Source: a virus. Taken from it: a stretch of 42,546 nucleotides of DNA. The notes beneath the pieces are model-generated. The model did not search any database, had not been told where the DNA came from, and worked only from the letters and a program-made list of their open reading frames with translations. The stretch lies in the IMG/VR virus record IMGVR_UViG_3300013126_002960, positions 1-42,546 of that record; one strand, 5' to 3'. Below, piece by piece: positions 15,186-23,049 of this stretch. The translations under genes were made by a program, and so were the position numbers. The first letter of the stretch is position 1. The number at the start of each line of letters is the position of its first letter.

Positions 15186-15217
15186 CAAATATACATCATT
15201 TATTCTATTTCTCCAAA
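15186..15217 (-). promoter_or_regulatory. Promoter of RNA B
   Basis: Sense strand: TTTG (15217-15214), a 20-nt spacer, TATATTTG (15193-15186), a perfect match. It starts 4 nt before P1 and overlaps the 3' end of the 172-aa gene upstream. Confidence 0.75.
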
Positions 15218-15723
15218 CGGATTCTAATAAATTTCTTATTTTTTTCTTCCGTCAATTCTATTTCAGGTGTCTGCTGTCGGTTCCAAAAAAATCTTGATCT
15301 ATCTGTATCTGTCCCTGAAGTAATAACTGTTAAACCTTTGCGATATAAAGAATAACTTTCTAACGCACAAATAAATTCAATTTCTCCAAGTTGATCGTGA
15401 GGTGCTGAAAAAATTATTCTGTTGTCTTCATGGGTTGGATCGAAAAACTCATCTATTGTTTCGAATACTTCATTAAAATTCTTCGCTATTGAATCATAAA
15501 TCCACACATTGGGAATACCTGTTCTCCATTTTGTATTCAACATTCTGTTGATTGTTTTGATTGTTGTGAGGTCCTCAACATCCGCATCTCCGAATCTCTC
15601 AAGGGTTTGATGTCTAGAAAATAAAACTCTGATTTCTCTTCTTCCTCTTTTGATTGGAGGAAGTTCAAAATTTCTTGCATTATATTCTGATATGATTTTC
15701 TTTAACGTCGAAATTAATTTCAT
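15205..15723 (-). CDS. Hypothetical protein with capsid-targeting-like N-terminus
   Basis: 172 aa. The N-terminus MKLISTLKKIISE|Y resembles a T4 head-targeting peptide cleaved after [I/L]-x-E. The rest (LPPIKRGRREIRVLFSRHQT, then WIYDSIAKNFNEVFETIDEFF and a basic C-terminus) matches no family I know. A TATTTATCAATAAA motif lies 9 nt upstream. I infer a packaged virion protein. Confidence 0.65.
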   Translation of the reverse strand: MKLISTLKKIISEYNARNFELPPIKRGRREIRVLFSRHQTLERFGDADVEDLTTIKTINRMLNTKWRTGIPNVWIYDSIAKNFNEVFETIDEFFDPTHEDNRIIFSAPHDQLGEIEFICALESYSLYRKGLTVITSGTDTDRSRFFWNRQQTPEIELTEEKNKKFIRIRLEK

Positions 15724-15732
15724 TAAATTTCA

Positions 15733-15746
15733 TTTATTGATAAATA
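15733..15746 (-). promoter_or_regulatory. Late-promoter-like motif TATTTATCAATAAA
   Basis: Minus-strand motif 9 nt before the ATG at 15723. It is identical to the motif at 5543-5556. Confidence 0.5.
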
Positions 15747-15770
15747 TAAGAAAAGAGTTATTATATTCAT

Positions 15771-16082
15771 ATGAAAAAAACAATTACTCGGATTCTGAAT
15801 GAGAGATTTACCACCTACGTTGAAAAACAGGATGGAAAATTTTGTGTATTTTTCGAAGAACTTAATTCACCAAATTTATCATTGGTATGGTTCGAAAATG
15901 CAAAAAATAGTTTTTCAACCAAACCAATTGGTCTCAAAGAATATGCAATTGTAGATTCTGACACAATCTTGTTGATTAATTACATAAATGAAGTTATGAA
16001 ACTAAACGAAAATGACCTCCCCACTATTAGGAAGGTCATCATGGATTTCAGTCACGAGAAGATCAAACAACACTTTGGTTAA
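15771..16082 (+). CDS. Small hypothetical protein with capsid-targeting-like N-terminus
   Basis: 103 aa on the plus strand, divergent from the 172-aa gene. The start MKKTITRILNE|RF has the [L]-N-E pattern of head-targeting peptides. The remainder is a small alpha/beta protein (KFCVFFEELNSPNLSLVWFEN) with no recognised family. It converges with the next gene and overlaps its stop by 4 nt. Confidence 0.6.
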   Translation: MKKTITRILNERFTTYVEKQDGKFCVFFEELNSPNLSLVWFENAKNSFSTKPIGLKEYAIVDSDTILLINYINEVMKLNENDLPTIRKVIMDFSHEKIKQHFG

Positions 16083-16312
16083 TTGAGTACTGACCAAATG
16101 TCCATAAGGGTTTCGATAATGTCTTCATCATCAGTTTCGTCGAAGATGTACTGAAACTCTTCAGGTGTCTCATCGTCCAAAAGACGTTCGATCTCAGTCA
16201 TCGACACCCAACGCGTAGCACGATTGATGTAGAATTGTGAAGTTTGAATATCAGCTTCGATTGCTGACCACTTCATCGGGTTTTCGTAAGCGAGGTGTTC
16301 GATAAATGTCAT
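16079..16312 (-). CDS. Small acidic hypothetical protein
   Basis: 77 aa from the ATG at 16312 (MTFIEHLAYENPMKWSAIEA). A non-ATG extension to 16336 would overlap the promoter. The C-terminus is strongly acidic (DDETPEEFQYIFDETDDEDIIE). No family is recognised. It is expressed from a host-type promoter of its own. Confidence 0.6.
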   Translation of the reverse strand: MTFIEHLAYENPMKWSAIEADIQTSQFYINRATRWVSMTEIERLLDDETPEEFQYIFDETDDEDIIETLMDIWSVLN

Positions 16313-16333
16313 GGTGATGTGTTTCTGATAAGA

Positions 16334-16365
16334 CAAAGGTATGTAAAAAAAATGAGGAAACCAAA
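16334..16365 (-). promoter_or_regulatory. Bacteroidetes-type promoter
   Basis: Sense strand: TTTG (16365-16362), a 20-nt spacer, TACCTTTG (16341-16334), a perfect match, 21 nt before the ATG at 16312. The TTTG is part of the terminator loop of the preceding unit. Confidence 0.7.
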
Positions 16366-16375
16366 GGTCTCCTCA
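16344..16375 (-). terminator. Rho-independent terminator
   Basis: Minus strand: a 10-bp stem TGAGGAGACC/GGTTTCCTCA (one G-T pair), loop TTT, then eight T. It closes the unit that ends with the lipoprotein gene. Confidence 0.88.
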
Positions 16376-16401
16376 ATTATTTTCCGCAGATAAGTCTCGG
16401 A

Positions 16402-16605
16402 TTACTCTGGTTGTGCAGCTGGAAGAGTTTCCAAGGTGTCCAAGAGTTGTTCGGTGGTCTCAATACCGGTGGTATCGAGGGTTGTTTCAACTGCAACAGA
16501 GTCACCATGGCATTTTGCAGCACATTCGGGTGAACAGTCACAAGTTGTTTCAGTTCCACACGCAACAAGTCCAAGAACAGCAGCCATCAAAAGAAGGTTT
16601 TTCAT
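16402..16605 (-). CDS. Small Cys-rich lipoprotein
   Basis: 67 aa. A signal peptide MKNLLLMAAVLGLVAC has a lipobox-like LVAC, so the mature protein would be a lipid-anchored peptide beginning at Cys16. It continues GTETTCDCSPECAAKCHGDS, with further cysteines, then a Thr-rich acidic tail. It could be an envelope or superinfection-exclusion factor, but that is only inference from its lipoprotein nature. Confidence 0.7.
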   Translation of the reverse strand: MKNLLLMAAVLGLVACGTETTCDCSPECAAKCHGDSVAVETTLDTTGIETTEQLLDTLETLPAAQPE

Positions 16606-16655
16606 TTTTTTTACTTGTTTTTTTTGGTTTATTACAACTAATAATTATATGGGTT

Positions 16656-16886
16656 TTATTGATTGTTCAAAGTATTTTCTAAGGTTTTGATATGATGTTC
16701 CAAATACCACTTTGCCTTTTTTAGATCCTCTAATTCTTTGTCAGGATTTTTCTTGCCGGCTCGTGAGATATACTTCACAGTATTACCCAACGAAAATCCG
16801 AGTTGCCAAGCATCTATCACCTTAATTGCTTCATAAATGTTCGACTCCCCTCCATAATGATCGGGATGATTTACATGTTCTTTCAT
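16656..16886 (-). CDS. DUF3310 family protein
   Basis: 76 aa. It has the DUF3310 signature: VNHPDHYGGE, then AIKVIDAWQLGFSLGNTVKYISRAGKK split across residues 24-46, and DLKKAKWYLEHHI. The family is common in phages and sometimes called nucleotide kinase-like, but its biochemical role is not established. Its ATG overlaps the stop of the upstream gene (ATGA). Confidence 0.88.
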   Translation of the reverse strand: MKEHVNHPDHYGGESNIYEAIKVIDAWQLGFSLGNTVKYISRAGKKNPDKELEDLKKAKWYLEHHIKTLENTLNNQ

Positions 16887-17347
16887 TCTTTTTGTTTAAA
16901 ATAACTGAAGTATAGATATGATGGTTCTCCAACGTATAGATAAGTCCAAGGTCCATAGAGACGGAGTTCACCAGTGTTCCAATATTCCCAAACACCACTT
17001 TCTTCGTCATAATGAAGGATATCAACTTTGTTGGAATTATAGATTCCGAACTCATCCTCACCCTTTTGTACCTCATCCAAGAAATTACAAAAGAATTCAG
17101 GATTTCCTTCTTCATTTTCTAATACCGCTCCAAACATACCTGAATTTTTGGAAAAAGGAAAGAAATCCACGTTAAAATGAAATGTCCATTGTGTGTTTGA
17201 TCCGTTGGAATATACCCACACACTATCTGGTTTCTCCCAAGTTCGAAGTTGTGTATAAGTTTTACTAAATGAATTCTCGGTAAGATTGAATTGGCCAAAC
17301 ACATTGAGACCAATCATGGTTAAAAAAACCATAAAAAAATGTTTCAT
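16883..17347 (-). CDS. Secreted or periplasmic hypothetical protein
   Basis: 154 aa with an N-terminal signal peptide (MKHFFMVFLTMIGLNVFGQ; likely cleavage after VFG). The mature part is beta-rich and aromatic (RTWEKPDSVWVYSNGSNTQ, then NTGELRLYGPWTYLY). No family is recognised. With the lipoprotein two genes downstream it suggests an envelope-directed function. Confidence 0.65.
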   Translation of the reverse strand: MKHFFMVFLTMIGLNVFGQFNLTENSFSKTYTQLRTWEKPDSVWVYSNGSNTQWTFHFNVDFFPFSKNSGMFGAVLENEEGNPEFFCNFLDEVQKGEDEFGIYNSNKVDILHYDEESGVWEYWNTGELRLYGPWTYLYVGEPSYLYFSYFKQKE

Positions 17348-17357
17348 AATTTTGTTA

Positions 17358-17540
17358 TTATTTTGAAGTTAGAACATAATATCCTTTTCCGTATTTGGAT
17401 TCTTCTACTATACCTTGATTGATTAAGTCTTGAATGTCTTTCATTGCTGAGTCCATGTCTTTACTATAAAAAATTTCACTTATATATGTGATATGAACCG
17501 GTCGTTGTAAAGTTTTGATCAACTTTTTGTTGTAGTGCAT
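17358..17540 (-). CDS. Small hypothetical protein, winged-helix-like
   Basis: 60 aa from the ATG at 17540, which follows the stop of the upstream small ORF by one base (TGATATG); an ATG at 17567 would give 69 aa and overlap it. MDSAMKDIQDLINQGIVEES followed by KYGKGYYVL resembles the recognition helix and wing of small winged-helix proteins. A regulatory role is possible but unproven. Confidence 0.5.
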   Translation of the reverse strand: MHYNKKLIKTLQRPVHITYISEIFYSKDMDSAMKDIQDLINQGIVEESKYGKGYYVLTSK

Positions 17541-17541
17541 A

Positions 17542-17694
17542 TCAGTTTTTTTGTTTAAAATTTTCATACAAATTATAAGAATAGTTATCCATAAAAATCA
17601 AGGAGTCCGCTTTAAAAATTTTATCAAGTGAATATCCTTGTTCAATCATATTTTTGATATAAGATTCACTCAGGCTTCGTTTGTTGTAACCCAT
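17542..17694 (-). CDS. Small overlapping ORF (50 aa), hypothetical
   Basis: It reads MGYNKRSLSESYIKNMIEQG and ends NLYENFKQKN. It overlaps the end of the DUF2452 gene by 25 nt and abuts the next gene. Helix content and polar composition are like other tiny phage proteins here. The overlap lowers certainty. Confidence 0.45.
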   Translation of the reverse strand: MGYNKRSLSESYIKNMIEQGYSLDKIFKADSLIFMDNYSYNLYENFKQKN

Positions 17695-18071
17695 TTTTTA
17701 TCTGATGTTAGTTTGTAAGAGCCAAGATACGGCATTTTCCACAACTCCGGTTCGATTAATGATAAAAATTTTTCACCTTTATTATTTTCATATAAATGAT
17801 AGGTATGTCCAACAATCGGTTCAAAGTTCATGTTGGATGAGTATATCATATCGTTCAAAACAATCTCATCCATTAGTTTTTGAATCTTTTGATTAATCTC
17901 TTCTAAATCTTGCTGGAATACATTTTTTACCTTTTCAACTTCGGTTCTTTTCCATAGAGATACATCTTGAACCTCAAACTTTATTGATCCAATTTCCGAA
18001 GCGTATTTTAATAAATGTTTGTAAAATTTACCTGTCTCAGGATCATAAGGAACCTTATCTAATTCTCTCAT
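17670..18071 (-). CDS. DUF2452-like protein
   Basis: 133 aa. The C-terminal half, FEPIVGHTYHLYENN, FLSLIEPELWKM and YKLTSDKKWV, follows the pattern I associate with DUF2452, a family with no firm function. The N-terminal half has a coiled-coil stretch (VFQQDLEEINQKIQKLMDEI). Its start overlaps the stop of the upstream gene (ATGA). Confidence 0.7.
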   Translation of the reverse strand: MRELDKVPYDPETGKFYKHLLKYASEIGSIKFEVQDVSLWKRTEVEKVKNVFQQDLEEINQKIQKLMDEIVLNDMIYSSNMNFEPIVGHTYHLYENNKGEKFLSLIEPELWKMPYLGSYKLTSDKKWVTTNEA

Positions 18072-18748
18072 ACCACATTCCTAAATATATCAATCCTTAA
18101 GGTCTCTTCTATTATATGATTGATTCTCGATTTAATACAAGGTAAAACAGATTCATTCAATGGAAAAAAATCATCGGTTCTCAATTCCAAAATAGGAAGA
18201 TTTGGTTTTATATTATGGAAATCTTGGATCGGCTTAAGTTCAACATAATATTGTCTCGATTCTTTGGATCTTACTTTTCTTTCATATTGATAATACAAAT
18301 CCTCATTTCTGTATTTCAAATTAGCATAACCAACCCCCAACGCTAAATTGTCAAAATTTTCTTTGGTTAATATTTGTGTGCTCCAATTTAGTTTCTTCCA
18401 TAATGATTCGAAAAGTCCAAAATACTTCATATGATTCATCTTGGAATACTCCATGTATTCATTGAAGTCCGGCATTTTGTAAAACTCTTTTGGAACATCT
18501 CCTGCTTGTAATTCTTCTATCTGTATATGGTGATTCAGATTCTCTATTGGTTTAGAGAATGCTAAAAACTTACCATCTTTCATGATGGTCATACAATCGG
18601 CTAAATGAAAACTTATTTCCGTAAAACTTGGATAGATTTTAAGATCATCGAAATCGTTGTCATATTTTTGAAATAGAGAGAGTAGAACATATTTTTTATG
18701 TTCAAAATCAATTGGTGGTTTGAACATCCAATTAAATGATAGATACAT
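18068..18748 (-). CDS. Conserved phage hypothetical (possible virion protein)
   Basis: 226 aa from the ATG at 18748 (MYLSFNWMFKPPIDFEHKKY); an in-frame TTG at 18760 is less likely. It has YVLLSLFQKYDNDFDDLKIYPSF and LADCMTIMKDGKFL segments. It resembles proteins I recall from structural gene clusters of large phages but carries no known domain. It belongs to the late operon begun at 21276. Confidence 0.65.
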   Translation of the reverse strand: MYLSFNWMFKPPIDFEHKKYVLLSLFQKYDNDFDDLKIYPSFTEISFHLADCMTIMKDGKFLAFSKPIENLNHHIQIEELQAGDVPKEFYKMPDFNEYMEYSKMNHMKYFGLFESLWKKLNWSTQILTKENFDNLALGVGYANLKYRNEDLYYQYERKVRSKESRQYYVELKPIQDFHNIKPNLPILELRTDDFFPLNESVLPCIKSRINHIIEETLRIDIFRNVV

Positions 18749-18766
18749 TTCGTTCCTCAAAACTTG

Positions 18767-19744
18767 TTAAGAATATTTACTGATAAAATATACTAAAAAA
18801 TCGGTAAAAGATAAATAAACCAATTGTTTAAATGAAAGTCCCAATGAATCCGATCTCAAAAATTTCTTTATTGGAATTTCTTCAACTATTGGTTGGTCTA
18901 AAGAATAAAAGATAATTTTATCACCTTCAACATTCCCATAAAATTGTTCTCCATCAATGGTGAAATTTAATTTATCGTTTTCTCCCCACATTTCAACTAC
19001 TTTATCTCTCATCTTAAATTTAAAATAATTGTAGTTATATAATACACTTTTCAAATTTGACCAAGTTTCTTTCGTGTCTTGAGAATAATCATCCCGAATC
19101 CTATTCATTAAATTCGGACTCAATAAAGAAAGGTATTGTTCTGTTTGATTTTTATTGAGTGTTAAATCCGTGTTGTCATAAAAAACCTCACCACCATAAT
19201 AATCATCAACATAAACCGCGACTTTATCGAGATTTCTCATATCCAAAGGGTTCTTGGATATGATATAATATAACTTACCGGTCGATGAATACTGATCAAA
19301 TTTGTTTTTTCCCTCTTTTGTGGATGATGTACACCATTTTGTATTTGCTCCGTAGTAACATGAAGCATCTTGTGTTAATGGTCTGACTACTAAAAAGTTT
19401 TCATCATCAAATATAACTTTTTTTCCTGCTTTTTTTTCTTCCTTCGTTGATCCGTAAAATTTGAATATATCCAAGAGTTCATTGAGGTCTTTATATTGAT
19501 ATATGTCTTTTTTAATAAGGTTCTTACTTAATTTGTCAAATCTTTCAGCAAAGTTAGAAATTTCCTCAAATGAATAGTCAGGGTTTTTATTAAACTGATC
19601 AAAAACCCATCTCAAATACTTGTAATTTGTTTTCTTATGAAAAGGTGAATCTACCTCCTCTGAGTTTGGCATCCTAAATTGGTTTGGATCTTTACCCAAA
19701 ATTTCTTCTCTCCTTCCCTCATCAATGAATCTTAAAATTTTCAT
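18767..19744 (-). CDS. CYYG/WCTS-motif protein with capsid-targeting-like N-terminus
   Basis: 325 aa. The start MKILRFIDE|GRRE fits a T4-like head-targeting peptide. Residues about 118-165 carry a distinctive block: VVRPLTQDASCYYGAN, TKWCTSS, KFDQYSSTGKLYYIIS. The same block occurs in the LRR protein at 25364-26821. I cannot name the domain; its conserved Cys, Trp and Arg suggest an enzymatic or binding core. ATGA overlap with the upstream gene. Likely an internal virion protein delivered to the host. Confidence 0.7.
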   Translation of the reverse strand: MKILRFIDEGRREEILGKDPNQFRMPNSEEVDSPFHKKTNYKYLRWVFDQFNKNPDYSFEEISNFAERFDKLSKNLIKKDIYQYKDLNELLDIFKFYGSTKEEKKAGKKVIFDDENFLVVRPLTQDASCYYGANTKWCTSSTKEGKNKFDQYSSTGKLYYIISKNPLDMRNLDKVAVYVDDYYGGEVFYDNTDLTLNKNQTEQYLSLLSPNLMNRIRDDYSQDTKETWSNLKSVLYNYNYFKFKMRDKVVEMWGENDKLNFTIDGEQFYGNVEGDKIIFYSLDQPIVEEIPIKKFLRSDSLGLSFKQLVYLSFTDFLVYFISKYS

Positions 19745-21276
19745 TCTAACCTATAAACATAATAATTATAACTTCCTATCCTAAAAGTATCGACATAACC
19801 ATCATAAGATGAAACCACATCCCATCCTTCATTTCTTACTAAGAAGTCTAATAATTCGTCTCCGTCAATGTAGTCCCCAATATCTAAACCAAGGTCATCA
19901 ATTACCCGACGTGGATCAGTGTCGACCTCTCTTGTAACATTATAAATAAAATTATCTATTTGATCTTGAGTTGGAATTTTTTCAGCATCATCTTTTACTT
20001 TATCGATTTCTTCTTCTAATCCTATTATTTCATTTTCAATTTCGTCGATATTTTCTTCTGATTCCGCATCTTCCAAAAGAGATCTTAAAAGAGATATTCT
20101 ATCGTTGAGTTCATCGATTTTTTTAATTGTGTCGTCATCAAAAATAAACTCGGACTCGTCTAAAACAGATTCTGGTTCATCCTCAATAACACCAAGATAA
20201 TGAAATTCTGTTACCTCTTTCAATTTAAATGTGTCAATAAAATTCTCCAAAAATTCAGCATCAAAACTATCCAAACTATCCACAATGAAACTTTCCCAGT
20301 GATTTCTTACTTCTTTTTCCATTTCATCCTCTCTTAACACACGGAAGTTAGGACCTTCTCTTTCAGGTGTTAAATAATAATCACCCCAACTATCGGAATA
20401 TACATCATACATATCTTTTATATCGAATTGCTCTTTGAAGTCATTGTCTAAATATTCATATACCGCATAAGCCTTTGCTCCTTCTTCAGTTCCAAACCAA
20501 GCGTCCTGTTCCCTCAACTTTTGTCTATTTCTTTTTTCGATAATCTGATTACGGTTCAAATTCAACTCTATGAACTTCTCACGTAAGTAAGGGTCATCAA
20601 ATATTTTAATCTCTTTTGAATATTTTTTTTGTATAAACTCTTGAATCATTTTCAAAACATTATATTTCTCTTGTCCTAAATCATCAACTGTAAAGTCTAA
20701 GTGTTGATATTTTTTATTTGGGCTTCCTAACATTATGTTAGCTTCACCTCTTAAGGGAAATGATCCATATGTTTTATATCCAACATCGAAAGGTGTTTTG
20801 CTTTTATCAATTATTATGAATATTTTCTCACTAATATTTTTTCTAAGAAATTCATTCTCCACTAAATTTTCCAAACCTGTAGTGCTCGAAAAGAAGTTTT
20901 TCGCTTGATTCGTATTTGGTAAAATTACCATATATTTGTCGTTATTCAAAATAAGATCATATTGTCCCTGAATCAAATTACTTTCACTATCTAATTCTAT
21001 CTTCTCAACATCATCATTCAATTCTTGGATTGAGGAGTAATCTGATAAGTTTTTACCTCCCAATAATTGTTTTTTTTGGTTAAATGATCTCACCAAAGAA
21101 TTTAGTTGATTCAGATCATTTTCTGTAAAATTTTCGGGTAATACTTTTTCGTAAAATTTCTGTATCTCCTTGGGATCATTATAATTTTTTACCCAATAAA
21201 ATATTTTAGCTTTATCTCTCTCAGATCTTCTTTTTTCGTCACCTTGTTCAAGAATTACATAATCAGAAAACTTCAT
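19741..21276 (-). CDS. Large hypothetical protein with capsid-targeting-like N-terminus
   Basis: 511 aa. The start MKFSDYVILE|QGD has the [I]-L-E pattern. Residues about 110-160 (YMVILPNTNQAKNFF ... KIFIIIDKS) faintly parallel the WCTS block of the next gene without its Cys-Trp-Cys residues. The C-terminal 150 residues are very acidic with a coiled coil (IDELNDRISLLRSLLEDAES, then IENEIIGLEEEIDKVKDD). It is first in a late operon with its own TATTTAT motif 4 nt upstream. No known family. Confidence 0.65.
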   Translation of the reverse strand: MKFSDYVILEQGDEKRRSERDKAKIFYWVKNYNDPKEIQKFYEKVLPENFTENDLNQLNSLVRSFNQKKQLLGGKNLSDYSSIQELNDDVEKIELDSESNLIQGQYDLILNNDKYMVILPNTNQAKNFFSSTTGLENLVENEFLRKNISEKIFIIIDKSKTPFDVGYKTYGSFPLRGEANIMLGSPNKKYQHLDFTVDDLGQEKYNVLKMIQEFIQKKYSKEIKIFDDPYLREKFIELNLNRNQIIEKRNRQKLREQDAWFGTEEGAKAYAVYEYLDNDFKEQFDIKDMYDVYSDSWGDYYLTPEREGPNFRVLREDEMEKEVRNHWESFIVDSLDSFDAEFLENFIDTFKLKEVTEFHYLGVIEDEPESVLDESEFIFDDDTIKKIDELNDRISLLRSLLEDAESEENIDEIENEIIGLEEEIDKVKDDAEKIPTQDQIDNFIYNVTREVDTDPRRVIDDLGLDIGDYIDGDELLDFLVRNEGWDVVSSYDGYVDTFRIGSYNYYVYRLE

Positions 21277-21280
21277 TTTT

Positions 21281-21294
21281 TTTATTTATAAATA
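21281..21294 (-). promoter_or_regulatory. Late-promoter-like motif TATTTATAAATAAA
   Basis: Minus-strand motif 4 nt before the ATG at 21276; it heads the operon running to about 17.4 kb. Confidence 0.5.
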
Positions 21295-21327
21295 TGAAGA
21301 ATTTACAGTTTAAAATAAATTGAATAA

Positions 21328-21344
21328 TATTTATAGTATATAAA
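21328..21344 (+). promoter_or_regulatory. Late-promoter-like motif (TATTTATAGTATATAAA)
   Basis: Plus-strand motif 23 nt before the ATG of the 45-aa gene, divergent from the one at 21281-21294. Confidence 0.45.
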
Positions 21345-21367
21345 CATTAACAAAAAAATCTACTATC

Positions 21368-21505
21368 ATGGGTTGCGGATGTAAAAACAAACAAAACCAA
21401 GCTCAAACTGTTCAAACTCAAAATGTAACAACTGAGTCAACGAACCAAGATGTTATTAAGAAGACCGTTGAAAAGTATTACAACAAATCAAACGAGTCAA
21501 AATAA
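21368..21505 (+). CDS. MGCGCKNK small protein (45 aa)
   Basis: It starts MGCGCKNKQNQAQTVQTQ and ends VEKYYNKSNESK. Two cysteines lie at the extreme N-terminus, followed by a Gln-rich linker and a short helix. It is an independent gene, with its own upstream motif and a strong terminator 20 nt downstream. The single-gene unit suggests high expression. Function unknown; the N-terminal CxC could bind metal or be modified. Confidence 0.75.
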   Translation: MGCGCKNKQNQAQTVQTQNVTTESTNQDVIKKTVEKYYNKSNESK

Positions 21506-21524
21506 TTTATGAGGTAAAAATTAA

Positions 21525-21548
21525 AACGGGGGATCTTTCCCCCGTTTT
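21525..21548 (+). terminator. Rho-independent terminator of the 45-aa gene
   Basis: An 8-bp GC-rich stem AACGGGGG/CCCCCGTT with loop ATCTTT, then TTCT. It could also work on the opposite strand. Confidence 0.85.
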
Positions 21549-21549
21549 C

Positions 21550-21563
21550 TATTTATAGTTTAT
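21550..21563 (+). promoter_or_regulatory. Late-promoter-like motif (TATTTATAGTTTAT)
   Basis: Plus-strand motif directly after the terminator and 29 nt before the ATG of the 271-aa gene. Confidence 0.45.
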
Positions 21564-21592
21564 TTTATATCAAATAGATTTAATAAAAAAAC

Positions 21593-22408
21593 ATGAATTT
21601 AATTTATTCAAAATATTCTGACGTTCATTTATTAAATACTTTTTTGGATTTTATTGTAGATGAATTAGAGTCAGTGGAGCCAGAAGTTTTGGCAAACATC
21701 CAATGTCTTTCATTTTCAAAAATGATTTTGGTTTTAGGAAATACTGATTGTCAAACTATTTTAAATTTGGGGGATGTTTCTCAAAAGTTTTTCGATAGGT
21801 TTGGTTCTGAGTTTAATTTAAAACAACCTTTGAATGTCGTGGACCACATCAATTATGGGAAAGATTCAGTTGAAAACATATATTATTTTTATGTCTGTGT
21901 AAGTGATCGTGGCTATTGTGGTCAAAATAAAAATGATTCACTCGTTGAACACGAGTTGAATAATAATAGGATTAATAATTATTCCTTTTACACAATTGGT
22001 AATGCGACTTTTTATGATGCAGATTCTTATATTTTGAGTAGTAATCCCAAAATCAAACTGACCCCAAACTTTAAATCTTCAACAGGTTATCACGGTCTGT
22101 CTATCAATGCTGGTAGAATCTGCACATATTATTTAAATAAAATTTGTTTGGAATTGATTCGTTATAATATCAATGATATAATCGAACTTCAATATAACAC
22201 CACAACAAATAATCTCGTAATTTGTAACTCGAATGATTTAGTCTATGAAGGTAGTTATGTGATGAACATAATTGAGGATTATTTTGATTTCAATCTTTCG
22301 GAGTTTCAAAAAACATTTGACAAAGAAAAAGGTCATTCAGAATTGACATTCCAAATGACCCAAGATATGAACAATCAAAACTATATAAAAGATTTAATCT
22401 TGGTCTGA
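21593..22408 (+). CDS. Hypothetical protein, 271 aa
   Basis: A plus-strand gene, AT-rich. No family is recognised. Seen: a helical N-terminal 60 residues, then a central part with YYFYVCVSDRGYCGQN and a Gly/Ser stretch FKSSTGYHGLSINAGR. The C-terminus converges on the glutaredoxin gene with a 15-nt overlap. It lies behind a late-type motif, so a virion or late function is possible. Confidence 0.6.
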   Translation: MNLIYSKYSDVHLLNTFLDFIVDELESVEPEVLANIQCLSFSKMILVLGNTDCQTILNLGDVSQKFFDRFGSEFNLKQPLNVVDHINYGKDSVENIYYFYVCVSDRGYCGQNKNDSLVEHELNNNRINNYSFYTIGNATFYDADSYILSSNPKIKLTPNFKSSTGYHGLSINAGRICTYYLNKICLELIRYNINDIIELQYNTTTNNLVICNSNDLVYEGSYVMNIIEDYFDFNLSEFQKTFDKEKGHSELTFQMTQDMNNQNYIKDLILV

Positions 22409-22735
22409 ATCCAAGATAACATCATGTTCATGGTAATTTACAAACTCTATAATTTTTGTAAGAGCTTCATCCAAATCCTTAAAGTCTTTGTCAGGGCAAA
22501 GATACACCACCTTTTCAGCTTTACTGTTTTCTTTTAATACCTGAGGGAGTCTCATCATAACCATCGAAGGGACCAAGTCGTTCCCTGTTACTGATTTAAA
22601 CTTTTCATACTCATAAGGGAATTTTTGAATGTCTCGATCGATATAATCGATATTGGATTCTGTAAGTTTTTCTTTCAAGAGTTTACACCAAGGACATCCC
22701 TCCATAGAATAAACAAAAATTAAGTTTCCGTTCAT
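22394..22735 (-). CDS. Glutaredoxin-like protein
   Basis: 113 aa. The active site is CPWC in YSMEGCPWCKLLKEKL near residue 14, with the following DRDIQKFPYEYEKFKSVTG and a PSMV segment holding the expected cis-Pro. It would reduce disulphides, perhaps supplying ribonucleotide reductase. The acidic C-terminal extension (HEHDVILDSDQD) is extra to the usual 80-90 aa fold. The ATG overlaps the thioredoxin stop by one base. Confidence 0.85.
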   Translation of the reverse strand: MNGNLIFVYSMEGCPWCKLLKEKLTESNIDYIDRDIQKFPYEYEKFKSVTGNDLVPSMVMMRLPQVLKENSKAEKVVYLCPDKDFKDLDEALTKIIEFVNYHEHDVILDSDQD

Positions 22736-23049
22736 TAGTTTAACATACTTTCATATTCTTCTTTTATGAGTTGATTTGGAATCACCCCTACTTTCTGTTT
22801 GAAATCTTTTCCTTCTTTGAAGAATTTAATAAATGGAATACTTCTTACTCCGTGTTGAACCGCGAACTCTCGGTCAGCTTCGATATCAAACTTATAGATA
22901 GGAAAGTTGGTTTCTTCACTAACCAAAGCCATCAAATTTTGACCCAACATTTTGCAAGGACCACACCAATCAGCATAAAAATCCAAAACAAATGTCTCAC
23001 CGTTGTCCAACTTGGATTGGACTTCCTGTCTTGTTAATACTTGTATCAT
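22735..23049 (-). CDS. trxA: Thioredoxin
   Basis: 104 aa, full length. The canonical DFYADWCGPCKML holds the WCGPC active site, and the cis-Pro lies in VRSIPFIKFF. A general cytoplasmic disulphide reductase; in phages it can serve ribonucleotide reductase or, as in T7, act as a polymerase factor. It is overlapped by neighbours on both sides, with glutaredoxin directly downstream. Confidence 0.95.
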   Translation of the reverse strand: MIQVLTRQEVQSKLDNGETFVLDFYADWCGPCKMLGQNLMALVSEETNFPIYKFDIEADREFAVQHGVRSIPFIKFFKEGKDFKQKVGVIPNQLIKEEYESMLN

